Shown here piece by piece: positions 7,990 to 14,981 of a stretch of 37,284 bases of DNA (within the stretch, counting starts at the first letter, position 1; the number at the start of each line of letters is the position of its first letter). Location of the stretch: positions 1 through 37,284 of the IMG/VR virus record IMGVR_UViG_3300037137_002360, one strand, 5' to 3'. The notes under the pieces were generated by a model. That model had not been told where the DNA came from. It did no database searches and saw only the letters and a list, made by a program, of their open reading frames with translations. Both the position numbers and the translations under genes were made by a program. Origin of the DNA: a virus.

Positions 7990-8638
7990 AGAATCTGCTC
8001 CATAATTCCGTAGCTTGGCCCCAACAGGGAAGTTCTCTTTCCGTCAGATCTCCGGGCAATAACTTTCTTCTTCCACCCAAACTCGGTTCATGACTAAATG
8101 TGAGTGTTGGAATTTCGGTCTTAAAAACACCTATCTTTACGATCGGGAGTCCCATTTGCCTTTCATATCTTCCGGGTTCTCCGAAATGAGGTACACACTC
8201 TGAATATTTTGCGAAACGTGTTTCCAAGGTATCAATCATAAGCTGAGTGGGCGCAACGCACATGGACATCAATCTTCTCTGCCTGTAGAAATAAAAATCA
8301 CGAGTGACGCCCCAGCGATTAACATTGTATAAAAACGTATCATCCGGAGGTTTACATTCAAAATGTTCTGAAACGTAAAGGGCGTCGTCCTCTGCGCAAG
8401 CCACATATTTTGTCTTTGCCCGCTTAGCTCCCATCAGGATTTGCTTATAAACACTGTAGACTGATATTTCCATCCCACTCACGCAGATATTTTCCTCAAA
8501 GTCCATTGGTTTATGGGAAATACTAATGATAGGAATTTTACCTCCAGATGATTCCAACAGATGATTCCTCACATTATTGGAGAAGAAATCACTAATACGG
8601 TTACAGGTGTAGTAAAGAATACTAATCGAGTCATCCAT
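7976..8638 (-). CDS. Glycosyltransferase-like protein, stand-alone version of the 1970-3739 C-terminal domain
   Basis: A 220-residue protein. It opens with ISILYYTCNRI and contains KPMDFEEN and an acidic motif AEDDALYV, matching in order the second half of the fusion protein at 1970-3739 (LCFYTDNRV, KPLDFGEN, VEHDILYP). The acidic triplet probably has the role of a GT-A DxD motif. Its start codon lies inside the last codons of the HNH gene (8-base overlap), and no good ribosome binding site is visible, so it likely depends on coupled translation. Together with 9233-10231 it forms a split version of the two-domain enzyme. Substrate unknown. Confidence 0.65.
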   Translation of the reverse strand: MDDSISILYYTCNRISDFFSNNVRNHLLESSGGKIPIISISHKPMDFEENICVSGMEISVYSVYKQILMGAKRAKTKYVACAEDDALYVSEHFECKPPDDTFLYNVNRWGVTRDFYFYRQRRLMSMCVAPTQLMIDTLETRFAKYSECVPHFGEPGRYERQMGLPIVKIGVFKTEIPTLTFSHEPSLGGRRKLLPGDLTERELPCWGQATELWSRFYGHK

Positions 8639-9236
8639 TGAAGTATTTAATCCATTTCCCTCTGTTAAAATTTGTTTTGCGATGACAAATCTTGCACAGT
8701 GTAATTAGATTCTCTGGATTTAAGTTCTGCTTATCGTAATCAATATGGTGAACATCATGTTTCTTATGAAAAGAATTTAACTCGTTCTGGCGTTTACCAC
8801 ATCCCTCCATTTGACAGATATATTTATCTCGCTTCCTAATACTTTCCTTAAGGTCTTCTGTCCAATCTGAGCCGTAAAGCTCAAACGATTTCCCCCCTAA
8901 CCAATTGCCACTTTTTTCTCCTTTATTTGACAGACCAATTTTCTTTTTATGTTCTTCAGTTAATTTATATTTTTTGTGTATTTGGATTTGTTTTTCCCTA
9001 AAACTTTTGTCTTGCCATTGCGTTAATGCCCTCTCAGATGCTTGCTTTCTTCTCCATTCAGGATGTTTTTTCCCAAGCTTTACCTCTGATAACTTCTTTT
9101 TATGCCCTTCAGAAAACTTAATGCCTTCTCTACCAGTAGGTTGCCCTTTTCTATTATGGTGATTAACAAACATATTCCCTGGTTTGACGTAGTTGCCACA
9201 TCCACAAGCACAATATTTTAAGGTATCGTTTTTCAT
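8631..9236 (-). CDS. HNH homing endonuclease with NUMOD3-like region
   Basis: A 201-residue protein with three parts: an N-terminal Cys cluster (CACGCGNYV, residues 9-17), repeated SEGHKKKLSE/TEEHKKKIG segments that look like the NUMOD3 DNA-binding module, and a C-terminal HNH domain (CQMEGCG...HDVHHIDYDKQNLNPEN...LCKICH, from about residue 143). It is A+T-rich against its neighbours. It lies exactly between two genes that are fused elsewhere in this window: its ATG overlaps the upstream stop (ATGA) and its last codons AAT GGA TGA contain the downstream ATG. It is a mobile element that inserted without disturbing either neighbour's frame. Confidence 0.9.
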   Translation of the reverse strand: MKNDTLKYCACGCGNYVKPGNMFVNHHNRKGQPTGREGIKFSEGHKKKLSEVKLGKKHPEWRRKQASERALTQWQDKSFREKQIQIHKKYKLTEEHKKKIGLSNKGEKSGNWLGGKSFELYGSDWTEDLKESIRKRDKYICQMEGCGKRQNELNSFHKKHDVHHIDYDKQNLNPENLITLCKICHRKTNFNRGKWIKYFNG

Positions 9237-10231
9237 TTTAGTGGAAGTCCATCTATCCCATCAGAATCAAAGACTCTGAAATTCGTGTTCACCTCGGGTT
9301 TCTCTCTATTCCATCTTTCACGTTCTTCAATCCAGTTAGATGGCCACGATGGAATCGGCCAAAAATGGTCAACAAACCACTCAATGTTGCGGTCTTTAGC
9401 AATTCCAGACCAACGATTGTTCATCCAGATATGTGTCTGAAAGCGTCCAGTCTCCCTCATTGCGTTCCATGAAAGTTTCCAACCCCTTCCATGGTCATCA
9501 AGCTCTCTTTCGTTCTTGTGCATGTGAGCGTACCAGGTGTTCTTATTTACCACACACCTCCCACCGGATAGCCAAACCTTGAAACCAAGTTCCTGGGGTT
9601 CGTTCTCCATCAGGTCGCAATGCTTTTCATCCAGACACCCAATCCTGAAATAATGTTCCCTACTCATAAACCAACATGAACCCTGAAAGGTCATCATATC
9701 GTCAATAAGTTTGTCCTTAGAATGATTTTCCCTCCAATAGAATTGGGCCTTCCCCATATCAACACCAAACCCATTCTCTCCAATCCACTTTCGGCCATGT
9801 AACCCATTCCCATACATATTGTCCTTGGTGTAAGGATAGGTAATAAACAGGTACTCGGTCGGTCCTCTACCCCTCTCCCACTTCTCGGCATCCATACTGT
9901 ATCGGCTGGGGTTTACCAACCAATCGTCCTGCATATCCTTCTGAAGTATTTCATCAAAGCCTTTCCCAAACATGCAGTGATCATCACATTTCATAATGTA
10001 CTTGCCCTTGGCGAGATTGGCCCCCAGGTTGACGCTATTTCGCATTCCCGTAACAACAGGTTTATGAACAATGGTTAATTTAGGATGGTCTTTGATGGGT
10101 GGGTTAGGCCAGTATCCATCGAGGAGGGCTATAACTTCAATTTCCCCCGTGGCGTTCTCAAAAATGTCATCAACGGTTTTAGACACATGCTTGCAATTTC
10201 TGCTTGGTATAATCACGCTCAGTAAACTCAT
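9233..10231 (-). CDS. GT2-family glycosyltransferase, stand-alone version of the 1970-3739 N-terminal domain
   Basis: A 332-residue protein. It starts MSLLSVIIPSRNCKHVSKTV and shares with 1970-3739 the blocks DGYWPNPPIKDHPK (DGAWADPPLKDHPK there), KYIMKCDDHCMFGKGF and GFKVWLSGGRCVVNKNTWY. The CDDHC motif is the probable metal- and nucleotide-binding site. It lacks the zinc ribbon found in the paralogue. The GGGGAG element lies 4 bases before the start, and the gene overlaps the upstream SDR gene by 53 bases. It ends where the HNH gene begins, and its second-domain partner follows after the HNH gene. Confidence 0.8.
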   Translation of the reverse strand: MSLLSVIIPSRNCKHVSKTVDDIFENATGEIEVIALLDGYWPNPPIKDHPKLTIVHKPVVTGMRNSVNLGANLAKGKYIMKCDDHCMFGKGFDEILQKDMQDDWLVNPSRYSMDAEKWERGRGPTEYLFITYPYTKDNMYGNGLHGRKWIGENGFGVDMGKAQFYWRENHSKDKLIDDMMTFQGSCWFMSREHYFRIGCLDEKHCDLMENEPQELGFKVWLSGGRCVVNKNTWYAHMHKNERELDDHGRGWKLSWNAMRETGRFQTHIWMNNRWSGIAKDRNIEWFVDHFWPIPSWPSNWIEERERWNREKPEVNTNFRVFDSDGIDGLPLK

Positions 10232-10733
10232 AATCTCCCCAGGGGTAACAATATTCCTTGACGATATCCTTCACTTTCATTCTTCTGCCCACGATGTTTA
10301 GCTCACACGAAAAATCAGGGATTAAGTCAATCCAATGCAGGAACTCTTCTTTATCTGTTACGTAGCGATAGACATCCTGTATCTCGAACGGCTCACGGTT
10401 CCTGATCTTATTCCTGATAAAGTTTATAAGTGTGTTAGGATTTTCCCCCCATGTAATATTTCCCATCCTGATAATGGTGTAATGCTCAAAGTTCTTCCTA
10501 ACTAAATTTTCCATCATCCTCTTGTGGCGAGCATACCTACAATCAGAATAAAAAATTGACAATGAGCCAAAGTAAACCAAACGTTTGGATTTATCCTGCC
10601 CTAAAAGTAATTCAGCCTCCCTGTAGTATTCAGATTCCCTTGTCTCAGATGAATTGCTCACCCCAGAAGCAAAATAAGTCCTGTCTTCTCGATCCGTTAA
10701 TACAGATGCAATATCTCCATGACCGATGATCAT
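10179..10733 (-). CDS. Short SDR-type NAD-dependent epimerase/dehydratase-like protein
   Basis: A 184-residue protein opening MIIGHGDIASVL (a GxGxxA nucleotide-binding turn), with YFGSLSIFYSDC and then YARHK, the YxxxK catalytic pair of extended short-chain dehydrogenases, followed by HYTIIRMGNITWG. These are the core features of sugar-nucleotide epimerases and reductases. Family members are usually about 300 residues; the missing part is mainly the segment between the Rossmann turn and the catalytic strand, so activity is uncertain. AGGAG lies 5 bases before the start. It is the first gene of the glycan cassette after the head-tail adaptor. Confidence 0.65.
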   Translation of the reverse strand: MIIGHGDIASVLTDREDRTYFASGVSNSSETRESEYYREAELLLGQDKSKRLVYFGSLSIFYSDCRYARHKRMMENLVRKNFEHYTIIRMGNITWGENPNTLINFIRNKIRNREPFEIQDVYRYVTDKEEFLHWIDLIPDFSCELNIVGRRMKVKDIVKEYCYPWGDYEFTERDYTKQKLQACV

Positions 10734-10740
10734 TTGTCTC

Positions 10741-11682
10741 CTAAGAACTCTTCCAGATTCCAGAACTTCCAGGACTTGATTGTCTTTCCGATCGATTCTG
10801 AAAGGTCAGGTCCTTCTTAACCTTCGCCTTGAAAATCTCAAAACGCTTACCATTTCTGTCCGATGCCACCAAATCAAGCGTCTGTGTATCCTCTTTCAGA
10901 AAGGCCTCCCTGCCTATCCCATAGATCAACTCTCGGTGGTACATCGTCTTGATTTCTGGAGTTACTCCGGGACTCGCGGTGATGTCTGCAACAGTAAATG
11001 GGACGAGAGGAAGCCGATTGACAACCATGAGAAGGGTATCACACACCTTCCGGAGCGTAGCACTCGTCAGGGATTCGTCCACTAACGCTTCGTTGGTAGT
11101 GATTTCCGTGGCTGCCACTACGGCGGCCGTCACATACCGATTATTGAGGATTGTCCCAGAGATGTTAATCTCGTCGCCCACTGCATAGTGAGCCGTGAAG
11201 TCTTCTCCCACCTTGGAGATTTTTTTTGTGGAAAGTGTAAAGGTGATATTTGAGACCCCTACCACTTCCCCCGTGGCATCGAACTTAGGATAAATATCGA
11301 GAGAACTCCTGCCACAATCGGGGATATAACGTTGTGGAACAGTATCGGTCACTTCCCTCCAGGTCGGCCTGAGTTGATCCATATAGGCCTCTGAAGCTCT
11401 TTTCAATACGCCATAGTTCCGGTCCGTATTGACGGTGAGCTTGGCGCCCTCCTTGACGTTTAATACCAGGTCGCTTAAATCATGGTTTCCAAGGTTGGAA
11501 AGAAGTTTTAGTTGTGTGAGGGCAACGGTGGTGCGATCCTCGACAAGGAGGGTTTCTTTATAAAGCTCCTCGTAGATGATATTGAGACAATGGATGAGTT
11601 CTGTGCTTGACCACAGAAAAGGTTCTATGGTGTCATCCAAGACAACTGACCGGGTAAGATCAACTATTTCGGCAACATTCAT
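10741..11682 (-). CDS. Head-tail adaptor protein (podovirus SU10-like)
   Basis: A 313-residue protein. The start (MNVAEIVDLTRSVVLDD, then PFLWSSTELIHCLN) is the pattern of phage adaptor proteins of the N4/SU10 type: a short helix, 'D...P.LWS..EL..YLNEA', then TLLVEDRTTV. A beta-rich insert (residues about 125-200) follows and a helical C-terminus ends with a basic tail. Such proteins form the ring between portal and tail. It follows the putative capsid staple gene in the same transcription order as in related phages. The stop is 7 bases before the SDR gene, so the structural operon appears to continue into the glycan cassette. Confidence 0.65.
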   Translation of the reverse strand: MNVAEIVDLTRSVVLDDTIEPFLWSSTELIHCLNIIYEELYKETLLVEDRTTVALTQLKLLSNLGNHDLSDLVLNVKEGAKLTVNTDRNYGVLKRASEAYMDQLRPTWREVTDTVPQRYIPDCGRSSLDIYPKFDATGEVVGVSNITFTLSTKKISKVGEDFTAHYAVGDEINISGTILNNRYVTAAVVAATEITTNEALVDESLTSATLRKVCDTLLMVVNRLPLVPFTVADITASPGVTPEIKTMYHRELIYGIGREAFLKEDTQTLDLVASDRNGKRFEIFKAKVKKDLTFQNRSERQSSPGSSGIWKSS

Positions 11683-11698
11683 AACTTTTCCTCTTCAC

Positions 11699-12049
11699 CT
11701 ATTTCAGGTCGCCTTTCTTGGCCTTTTCAATCGCTCCGATGAGGGTGTCTTTTTTGCCTGAAGGTTCCTGAATCCCAACTTTCTTCAATTGAACCTCCAC
11801 CGTGTACCTCTTCTTACCTTCCTTCTGTTCGTTCATCCGGATCTCGGTCACTTCCCCTATTGCCTGGATGGTGAGACTTTCACCGATCTTCACCTTTTCA
11901 AGTTGGGGAAGTTTCGCAACCTGTTCGGATTCGAACCGGATTTGAAGGTTATATGGATACTTCGGGCCTTCGATTCCAGTTGAGGGCGTCATGTCTGCCT
12001 TCAGTTCCTTTTTCGTCTTTTTCGGTAAAGCAAGATCTGTAAGTTCCAC
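11699..12049 (-). CDS. Small capsid-region protein (capsid-staple-like)
   Basis: A 116-residue protein. The GTG start at 12049 was chosen because AAAGGAGGG lies 6 bases upstream; the longer frame to 12157 overlaps a zinc-ribbon gene. The N-terminus ELTDLALPKKTKKELK followed by KYPYNLQIRFESEQVAKL is the pattern of small phage proteins encoded near the capsid gene (short 'MxLxDLxxxKK', then 'YPYGLxxxLExExLxKL'), known in some phages to staple capsid subunits. A beta-rich C-terminal half follows (EKVKIGESLTIQAIGEVTEI). The role in the capsid is inferred from this pattern and gene order. Confidence 0.55.
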   Translation of the reverse strand: MELTDLALPKKTKKELKADMTPSTGIEGPKYPYNLQIRFESEQVAKLPQLEKVKIGESLTIQAIGEVTEIRMNEQKEGKKRYTVEVQLKKVGIQEPSGKKDTLIGAIEKAKKGDLK

Positions 12050-12063
12050 GTTTTTCCCTCCTT

Positions 12064-12222
12064 TCAATCCTGATCTGGCAAATATCCGCAAGTGGGACAA
12101 CGACCGTCCCAGTCCGGCCATGGATCCGACAAATAGAGCTGTCCGCACTTGTTGCAATGGATTGCATAACTATTCCCTGGATTGGGATCAACTAATCCTT
12201 CGATTACACTTTGATCAGCCAC
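12064..12222 (-). CDS. Small zinc-ribbon protein
   Basis: A 52-residue protein starting with GTG after CAGGAG. It has two cysteine pairs, CNKCG (23-27) and CPTCG (42-46), about 15 residues apart, the spacing of a zinc ribbon. Both neighbours are also in the capsid-region operon: 2 bases separate it from the preceding zinc-ribbon gene and 14 from the capsid-staple-like gene. The aromatic segment LYLSDPWPDWDG between the pairs is distinctive. Function is unknown. Confidence 0.7.
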   Translation of the reverse strand: MADQSVIEGLVDPNPGNSYAIHCNKCGQLYLSDPWPDWDGRCPTCGYLPDQD

Positions 12223-12224
12223 AC

Positions 12225-12350
12225 CTACTCCTGTTTAATATACCCACAGACCTGGCACACCTTGAACCTTCTCTGGCCCTTCCGCACCCTTCTCCAGCTA
12301 CATTCTCCGCAGGATGGGCATTTGTTTTGGGGTTTTGTGGACTTTTTCAC
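12225..12350 (-). CDS. Very small zinc-ribbon protein
   Basis: A 41-residue protein starting with GTG two bases after the previous gene's stop. It has two cysteine pairs, CPSC (11-14) and CQVC (32-35), flanked by basic residues (WRRVRKGQRRFKV), which suggests nucleic-acid binding. The AGGG in the stop region of the upstream gene may serve as ribosome binding site. It forms a tight pair with the zinc ribbon at 12064-12222. The protein is short but both zinc pairs and the operon fit make a chance frame unlikely. Confidence 0.6.
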   Translation of the reverse strand: MKKSTKPQNKCPSCGECSWRRVRKGQRRFKVCQVCGYIKQE

Positions 12351-12352
12351 CC

Positions 12353-12808
12353 CTACCCTGAGATGCCCATGTTCTTCAAAATTTCGGATCCCCTATCAAC
12401 TTTAGATTTTGCCTGAAATCTCCCCTTTGCATCTTTAGTCGCCTGGGTTCCCTTTTCAGGTTCCAAGGATTCTTGATGATCCGCAGACATGGCCGCTATC
12501 TGTGCCTTGAGCGCCTCGTTTTCGGCCATCAGATCTACCACATTTGGCTGAGCCGTTTCTTTCTCGGGGATTTCAATCGTAGCTCCGAATCTATGGTCCC
12601 ACCACGCAAGAGCCACTTGCCTCTGCGGATCGGGCAGGTCCTCCAGGAGAGACCTATCCTCTACCGACTTCCCATTGGGAAGGATGTAATTTCCATCCAT
12701 CGTCTCAAAGATATTGCCTCGTTCCGTCGTGAAATTGTGGCGTGTGTAAACCTCCACTCCGTTCAAAACTTTTCTTGATCCTTCTGGTACTGCTGGTTTC
12801 GGTAACAT
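12353..12808 (-). CDS. Hypothetical phage protein with coiled-coil segment
   Basis: A 151-residue protein. The N-terminal half contains a repeated-looking aromatic region (VEVYTRHNFTTERGNIFETM) and the segment PDPQRQVALAWWDHRFG. A coiled-coil-like run VVDLMAENEALKAQIAAM (about residues 89-106) is followed by a charged tail ending SEILKNMGISG. AAAGGAG lies 6 bases before the start. It is the first gene after the terminator at 12842-12867 and heads the short unit that contains two zinc ribbons, the capsid-staple-like gene and the adaptor. No family recognised. Confidence 0.6.
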   Translation of the reverse strand: MLPKPAVPEGSRKVLNGVEVYTRHNFTTERGNIFETMDGNYILPNGKSVEDRSLLEDLPDPQRQVALAWWDHRFGATIEIPEKETAQPNVVDLMAENEALKAQIAAMSADHQESLEPEKGTQATKDAKGRFQAKSKVDRGSEILKNMGISG

Positions 12809-12841
12809 AAATTCTCCTTTCTTGAGTTTTATTGTGTTTGG

Positions 12842-12867
12842 AAAAGGTGAGGACCGAAGTCCTCACC
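12842..12867 (-). terminator. Rho-independent terminator with UUCG tetraloop
   Basis: On the minus strand GGTGAGGAC, loop TTCG, GTCCTCACC form a perfect 9-base-pair stem, followed by TTTT. It lies between the beta-helix protein and the coiled-coil gene, 34 bases before the start at 12808. Confidence 0.85.
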
Positions 12868-12891
12868 CTCTCAACGTTCTTGGTAAATCCC

Positions 12892-13875
12892 TTACGTGGT
12901 TACGATTGCAACCCCTGTCTTTGTTGCTGCCGCTCCACCACCTGAAGCCCATGTGCATCCATTGGATGCTGTACGATAGGCTGTAACGTTGATTGCGGAG
13001 CAGTCTTTGAATACCATGTCATAGGTCGATGGGACAGCATCTTGGTTGGTGACAACCTGAGCCATCTTGTATACATGGTTTGTAGAGAAGGCGTAGAACT
13101 CACACCGATCGAAGATCCAGTCACGGTCTATGCCATTTGAAGCCACATAGATAAGGCATCGAGTAGTGGCATCTATTGCGGCGGAGACGTTGCAATTCAC
13201 GAACTTGCCATCCGAGCTCATTCCATCAGCAGAAAACAGAATTGGAACAGTTGTGTTAGTGCCGAGTGTGCCAAAATCAGTTGAGCCAAAGTTGCAATCC
13301 TCGGCATAGAAGTAGTATCCCCCCGTCGCTATATCAAGGGAGTTCGCAAGCGCAGTAGCCATCTGAGTTGCTGCCGCATGACCGATAATCTGGCAACCCT
13401 TCATCCTTGTGCCATAGCCTGCATTCTTGAATGCGGAAAGGCAGGTTGCATTCGCTCCAGCGTTCATAACAGTTATGTTATGAAACTGGTTGTTAACACC
13501 TGTATTGTGTATGACATTCGCAACCGTTATGGTCGATGAATACAGGCCCGTACCACTTTCATAGCCTTTCTGCTGAGGACCTCCCAGACCCACCAAGTGA
13601 GTGCGTGTTTTTTCCCAATCCAATTCCGCAATCACTGTTTCAATACCGGGAAGTTTCAGGACTACATCGTTCCTTGCATTTGTCGTAGCAGCGTAGGCAA
13701 CAGCCACTGTGCTAAATATATGATCACCAGGAACCTTCTGCACGTTTGCAAGCCACTTATGGTATTCACTTGAACTCCCGGCCACATAGAACACATCCCC
13801 AATTCCGGGTCCTAACTGAAGGGTACTCATCAGCCAATTCAATAACGATCCTGAAAGGTTTCCTTTTTTAATCAT
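12892..13875 (-). CDS. Beta-helix virion protein (capsid-region)
   Basis: A 327-residue protein. It begins MIKKGNLSGSLLNWL and then shows many short strands separated by N/G turns, with phrases such as NDVVLKLPGIETVIAELDW and HLVGLGGPQQ, and repeated FKDC/FVNC/AEDC positions as in a right-handed parallel beta-helix. The same general type, with 'D.V.....T....LDW.K..THLVG', is found downstream of capsid genes in other phages. The start at 13875 has GGAGG about 10 bases upstream; the frame reaches 13926 without support. A decoration or fibre role is inferred. Confidence 0.6.
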   Translation of the reverse strand: MIKKGNLSGSLLNWLMSTLQLGPGIGDVFYVAGSSSEYHKWLANVQKVPGDHIFSTVAVAYAATTNARNDVVLKLPGIETVIAELDWEKTRTHLVGLGGPQQKGYESGTGLYSSTITVANVIHNTGVNNQFHNITVMNAGANATCLSAFKNAGYGTRMKGCQIIGHAAATQMATALANSLDIATGGYYFYAEDCNFGSTDFGTLGTNTTVPILFSADGMSSDGKFVNCNVSAAIDATTRCLIYVASNGIDRDWIFDRCEFYAFSTNHVYKMAQVVTNQDAVPSTYDMVFKDCSAINVTAYRTASNGCTWASGGGAAATKTGVAIVTT

Positions 13876-13955
13876 GGTTTTTTTCCTCCATAGTTTTCCC
13901 CTACAGTGAAGGTCTTTTAGACACATCCTGTAGGATACTGGTTAAATTGTTAAAG

Positions 13956-14070
13956 GAATGAAGCGTATTGCTTCGCCACTCATTCTTCTTTTCCGATCGC
14001 CCCAAGAGGATACATTTCTCCTAATGAGCATCGGAAAGGTTACACGGGGAAGGGAGATCCCCCTCCCCGG
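13956..14070. other. Hairpin-rich intergenic stretch
   Basis: The 203 bases between 13875 and 14079 hold no convincing gene. They hold several inverted repeats: GAATGAAGC/GCTTC...TCATTC (13956-13985), TTTCCGAT with ATCGGAAA (13990-13997 and 14030-14037), and CGGGG.../CCCCG (14045-14070). None has a T-run on the minus strand, so simple termination is not obvious. A structured untranslated RNA or processing region is possible. Confidence 0.4.
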
Positions 14071-14078
14071 TTAGTTGT

Positions 14079-14519
14079 TTACGCGCTCTTAATGAAATCG
14101 CTATTGTTGTCCTTGGTCTCGGGCCTTGGATAAGCCTCGAACCAGGGCTTCCAGTAACAGCTACCTCCATTGTTTGCGAATACGAACTTTAGTTCGTCCC
14201 CCGCATTGAGCTTCACGGGAGCCTTGACCGTAAGGATGTGACACTCCTTATAAACAATTCTCCCTGCGGGGGTGAGTGTCGGGATTGTGAGAGTAGCCAC
14301 CGCCGTTTCACCGGTAGCACTATACGGAAGGACTCTCCTTGTCACCGTCAGGGCCGCAGCATCTGTATCAAGGGCTACCCTGATCAATGCACCGACTGCG
14401 TATAGATCGCAGGGGTGTCTCACCGTGCAAATAACCGTTTTGTTTTTGAGAAAACCTAACGTAGCTGAGTCCTCTTCTCCTTCACTGATACACAAAATTT
14501 TAGAATCGGTATATGCCAT
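14079..14519 (-). CDS. Putative capsid decoration protein
   Basis: A 146-residue protein located between the major capsid gene and the beta-helix gene. It is almost all beta strands with small residues (LTVTRRVLPYSATGETAVATL, KLNAGDELKFVFANNGGSCYW), as in phage head decoration or fibre-head proteins. GGAGG lies 9 bases before the start at 14519, and a terminator hairpin (14556-14600) lies 37 bases upstream. The decoration role comes from gene order and fold-like composition; no specific family recognised. Confidence 0.5.
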   Translation of the reverse strand: MAYTDSKILCISEGEEDSATLGFLKNKTVICTVRHPCDLYAVGALIRVALDTDAAALTVTRRVLPYSATGETAVATLTIPTLTPAGRIVYKECHILTVKAPVKLNAGDELKFVFANNGGSCYWKPWFEAYPRPETKDNNSDFIKSA

Positions 14520-14555
14520 CGTTTGTTACCTCCTTTTAGGTAATAGTGTCCCAAC

Positions 14556-14600
14556 AAAAAAGCCCTGCTATCCCGTTTGACACGAGACGAACAGAGCTTT
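14556..14600 (-). terminator. Rho-independent terminator hairpin
   Basis: On the minus strand AAAGCTCTG (14600-14592) pairs with CAGGGCTTT (14567-14559; one G-U pair), followed by T residues and TTGTTG. It separates the capsid gene and its HNH fragment from the decoration-like gene. Confidence 0.8.
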
Positions 14601-14650
14601 TAAGTATGGGCGTCCAGCTACGCAGATGCGTATTTGGACTTAAATTGTTT

Positions 14651-14863
14651 TTAGTTAACCCGCATCTCCAATTCAGTTTCGAGCTGGGTGAGGCGGGTGC
14701 GAAGTTGGAAGATCTCGTCAATGTAGATCCGAGATACTTCTGCTCCATTGGGATGGCCTTGAACCCAGAGTTCAAGGTTGTCAGGATCATTGTGAGCCTT
14801 GATCGTATCTTTGTGGTGAACCAATTCCCACGGATAGAGATAGCGACCAAGCATTTTCTCCAT
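14651..14863 (-). CDS. HNH endonuclease, probably missing its 5' end
   Basis: From the ATG at 14863 the product has 70 residues with the HNH core ELVHHKDTIKAHNDPDNLELW (residues 13-33, one phrase split here only by naming it). The usual N-terminal region lies upstream in the same frame (14864-14962): it reads as GYVYVFAPDHP and then PEHRLV, exactly the common lead-in of this HNH family. But no ATG, GTG or TTG lies in that stretch and a TAG closes it. So either the start was lost and the gene is decaying, or a shorter protein is made from the internal ATG. It sits directly downstream of the capsid gene and upstream of a terminator. Confidence 0.6.
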   Translation of the reverse strand: MEKMLGRYLYPWELVHHKDTIKAHNDPDNLELWVQGHPNGAEVSRIYIDEIFQLRTRLTQLETELEMRVN

Positions 14864-14981
14864 AACGAGACGATGTTCAGGAACCTTCTTGTATTCCTTT
14901 CCCTGAACAAATGGATGATCTGGAGCAAAAACGTAAACATATCCCCTACCATTGACGTGCCTCTATTGTCAAGATATTTTT

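Noticed and set aside
11915-11945. TTCGGATTCGAACCGGA, a T-arm-like inverted repeat
   Set aside because: It lies within a well-supported coding region and has no acceptor or anticodon arms around it.
14536-14952. A 138-codon minus-strand frame
   Set aside because: It overlaps the HNH fragment in another frame and crosses a terminator; no family features.
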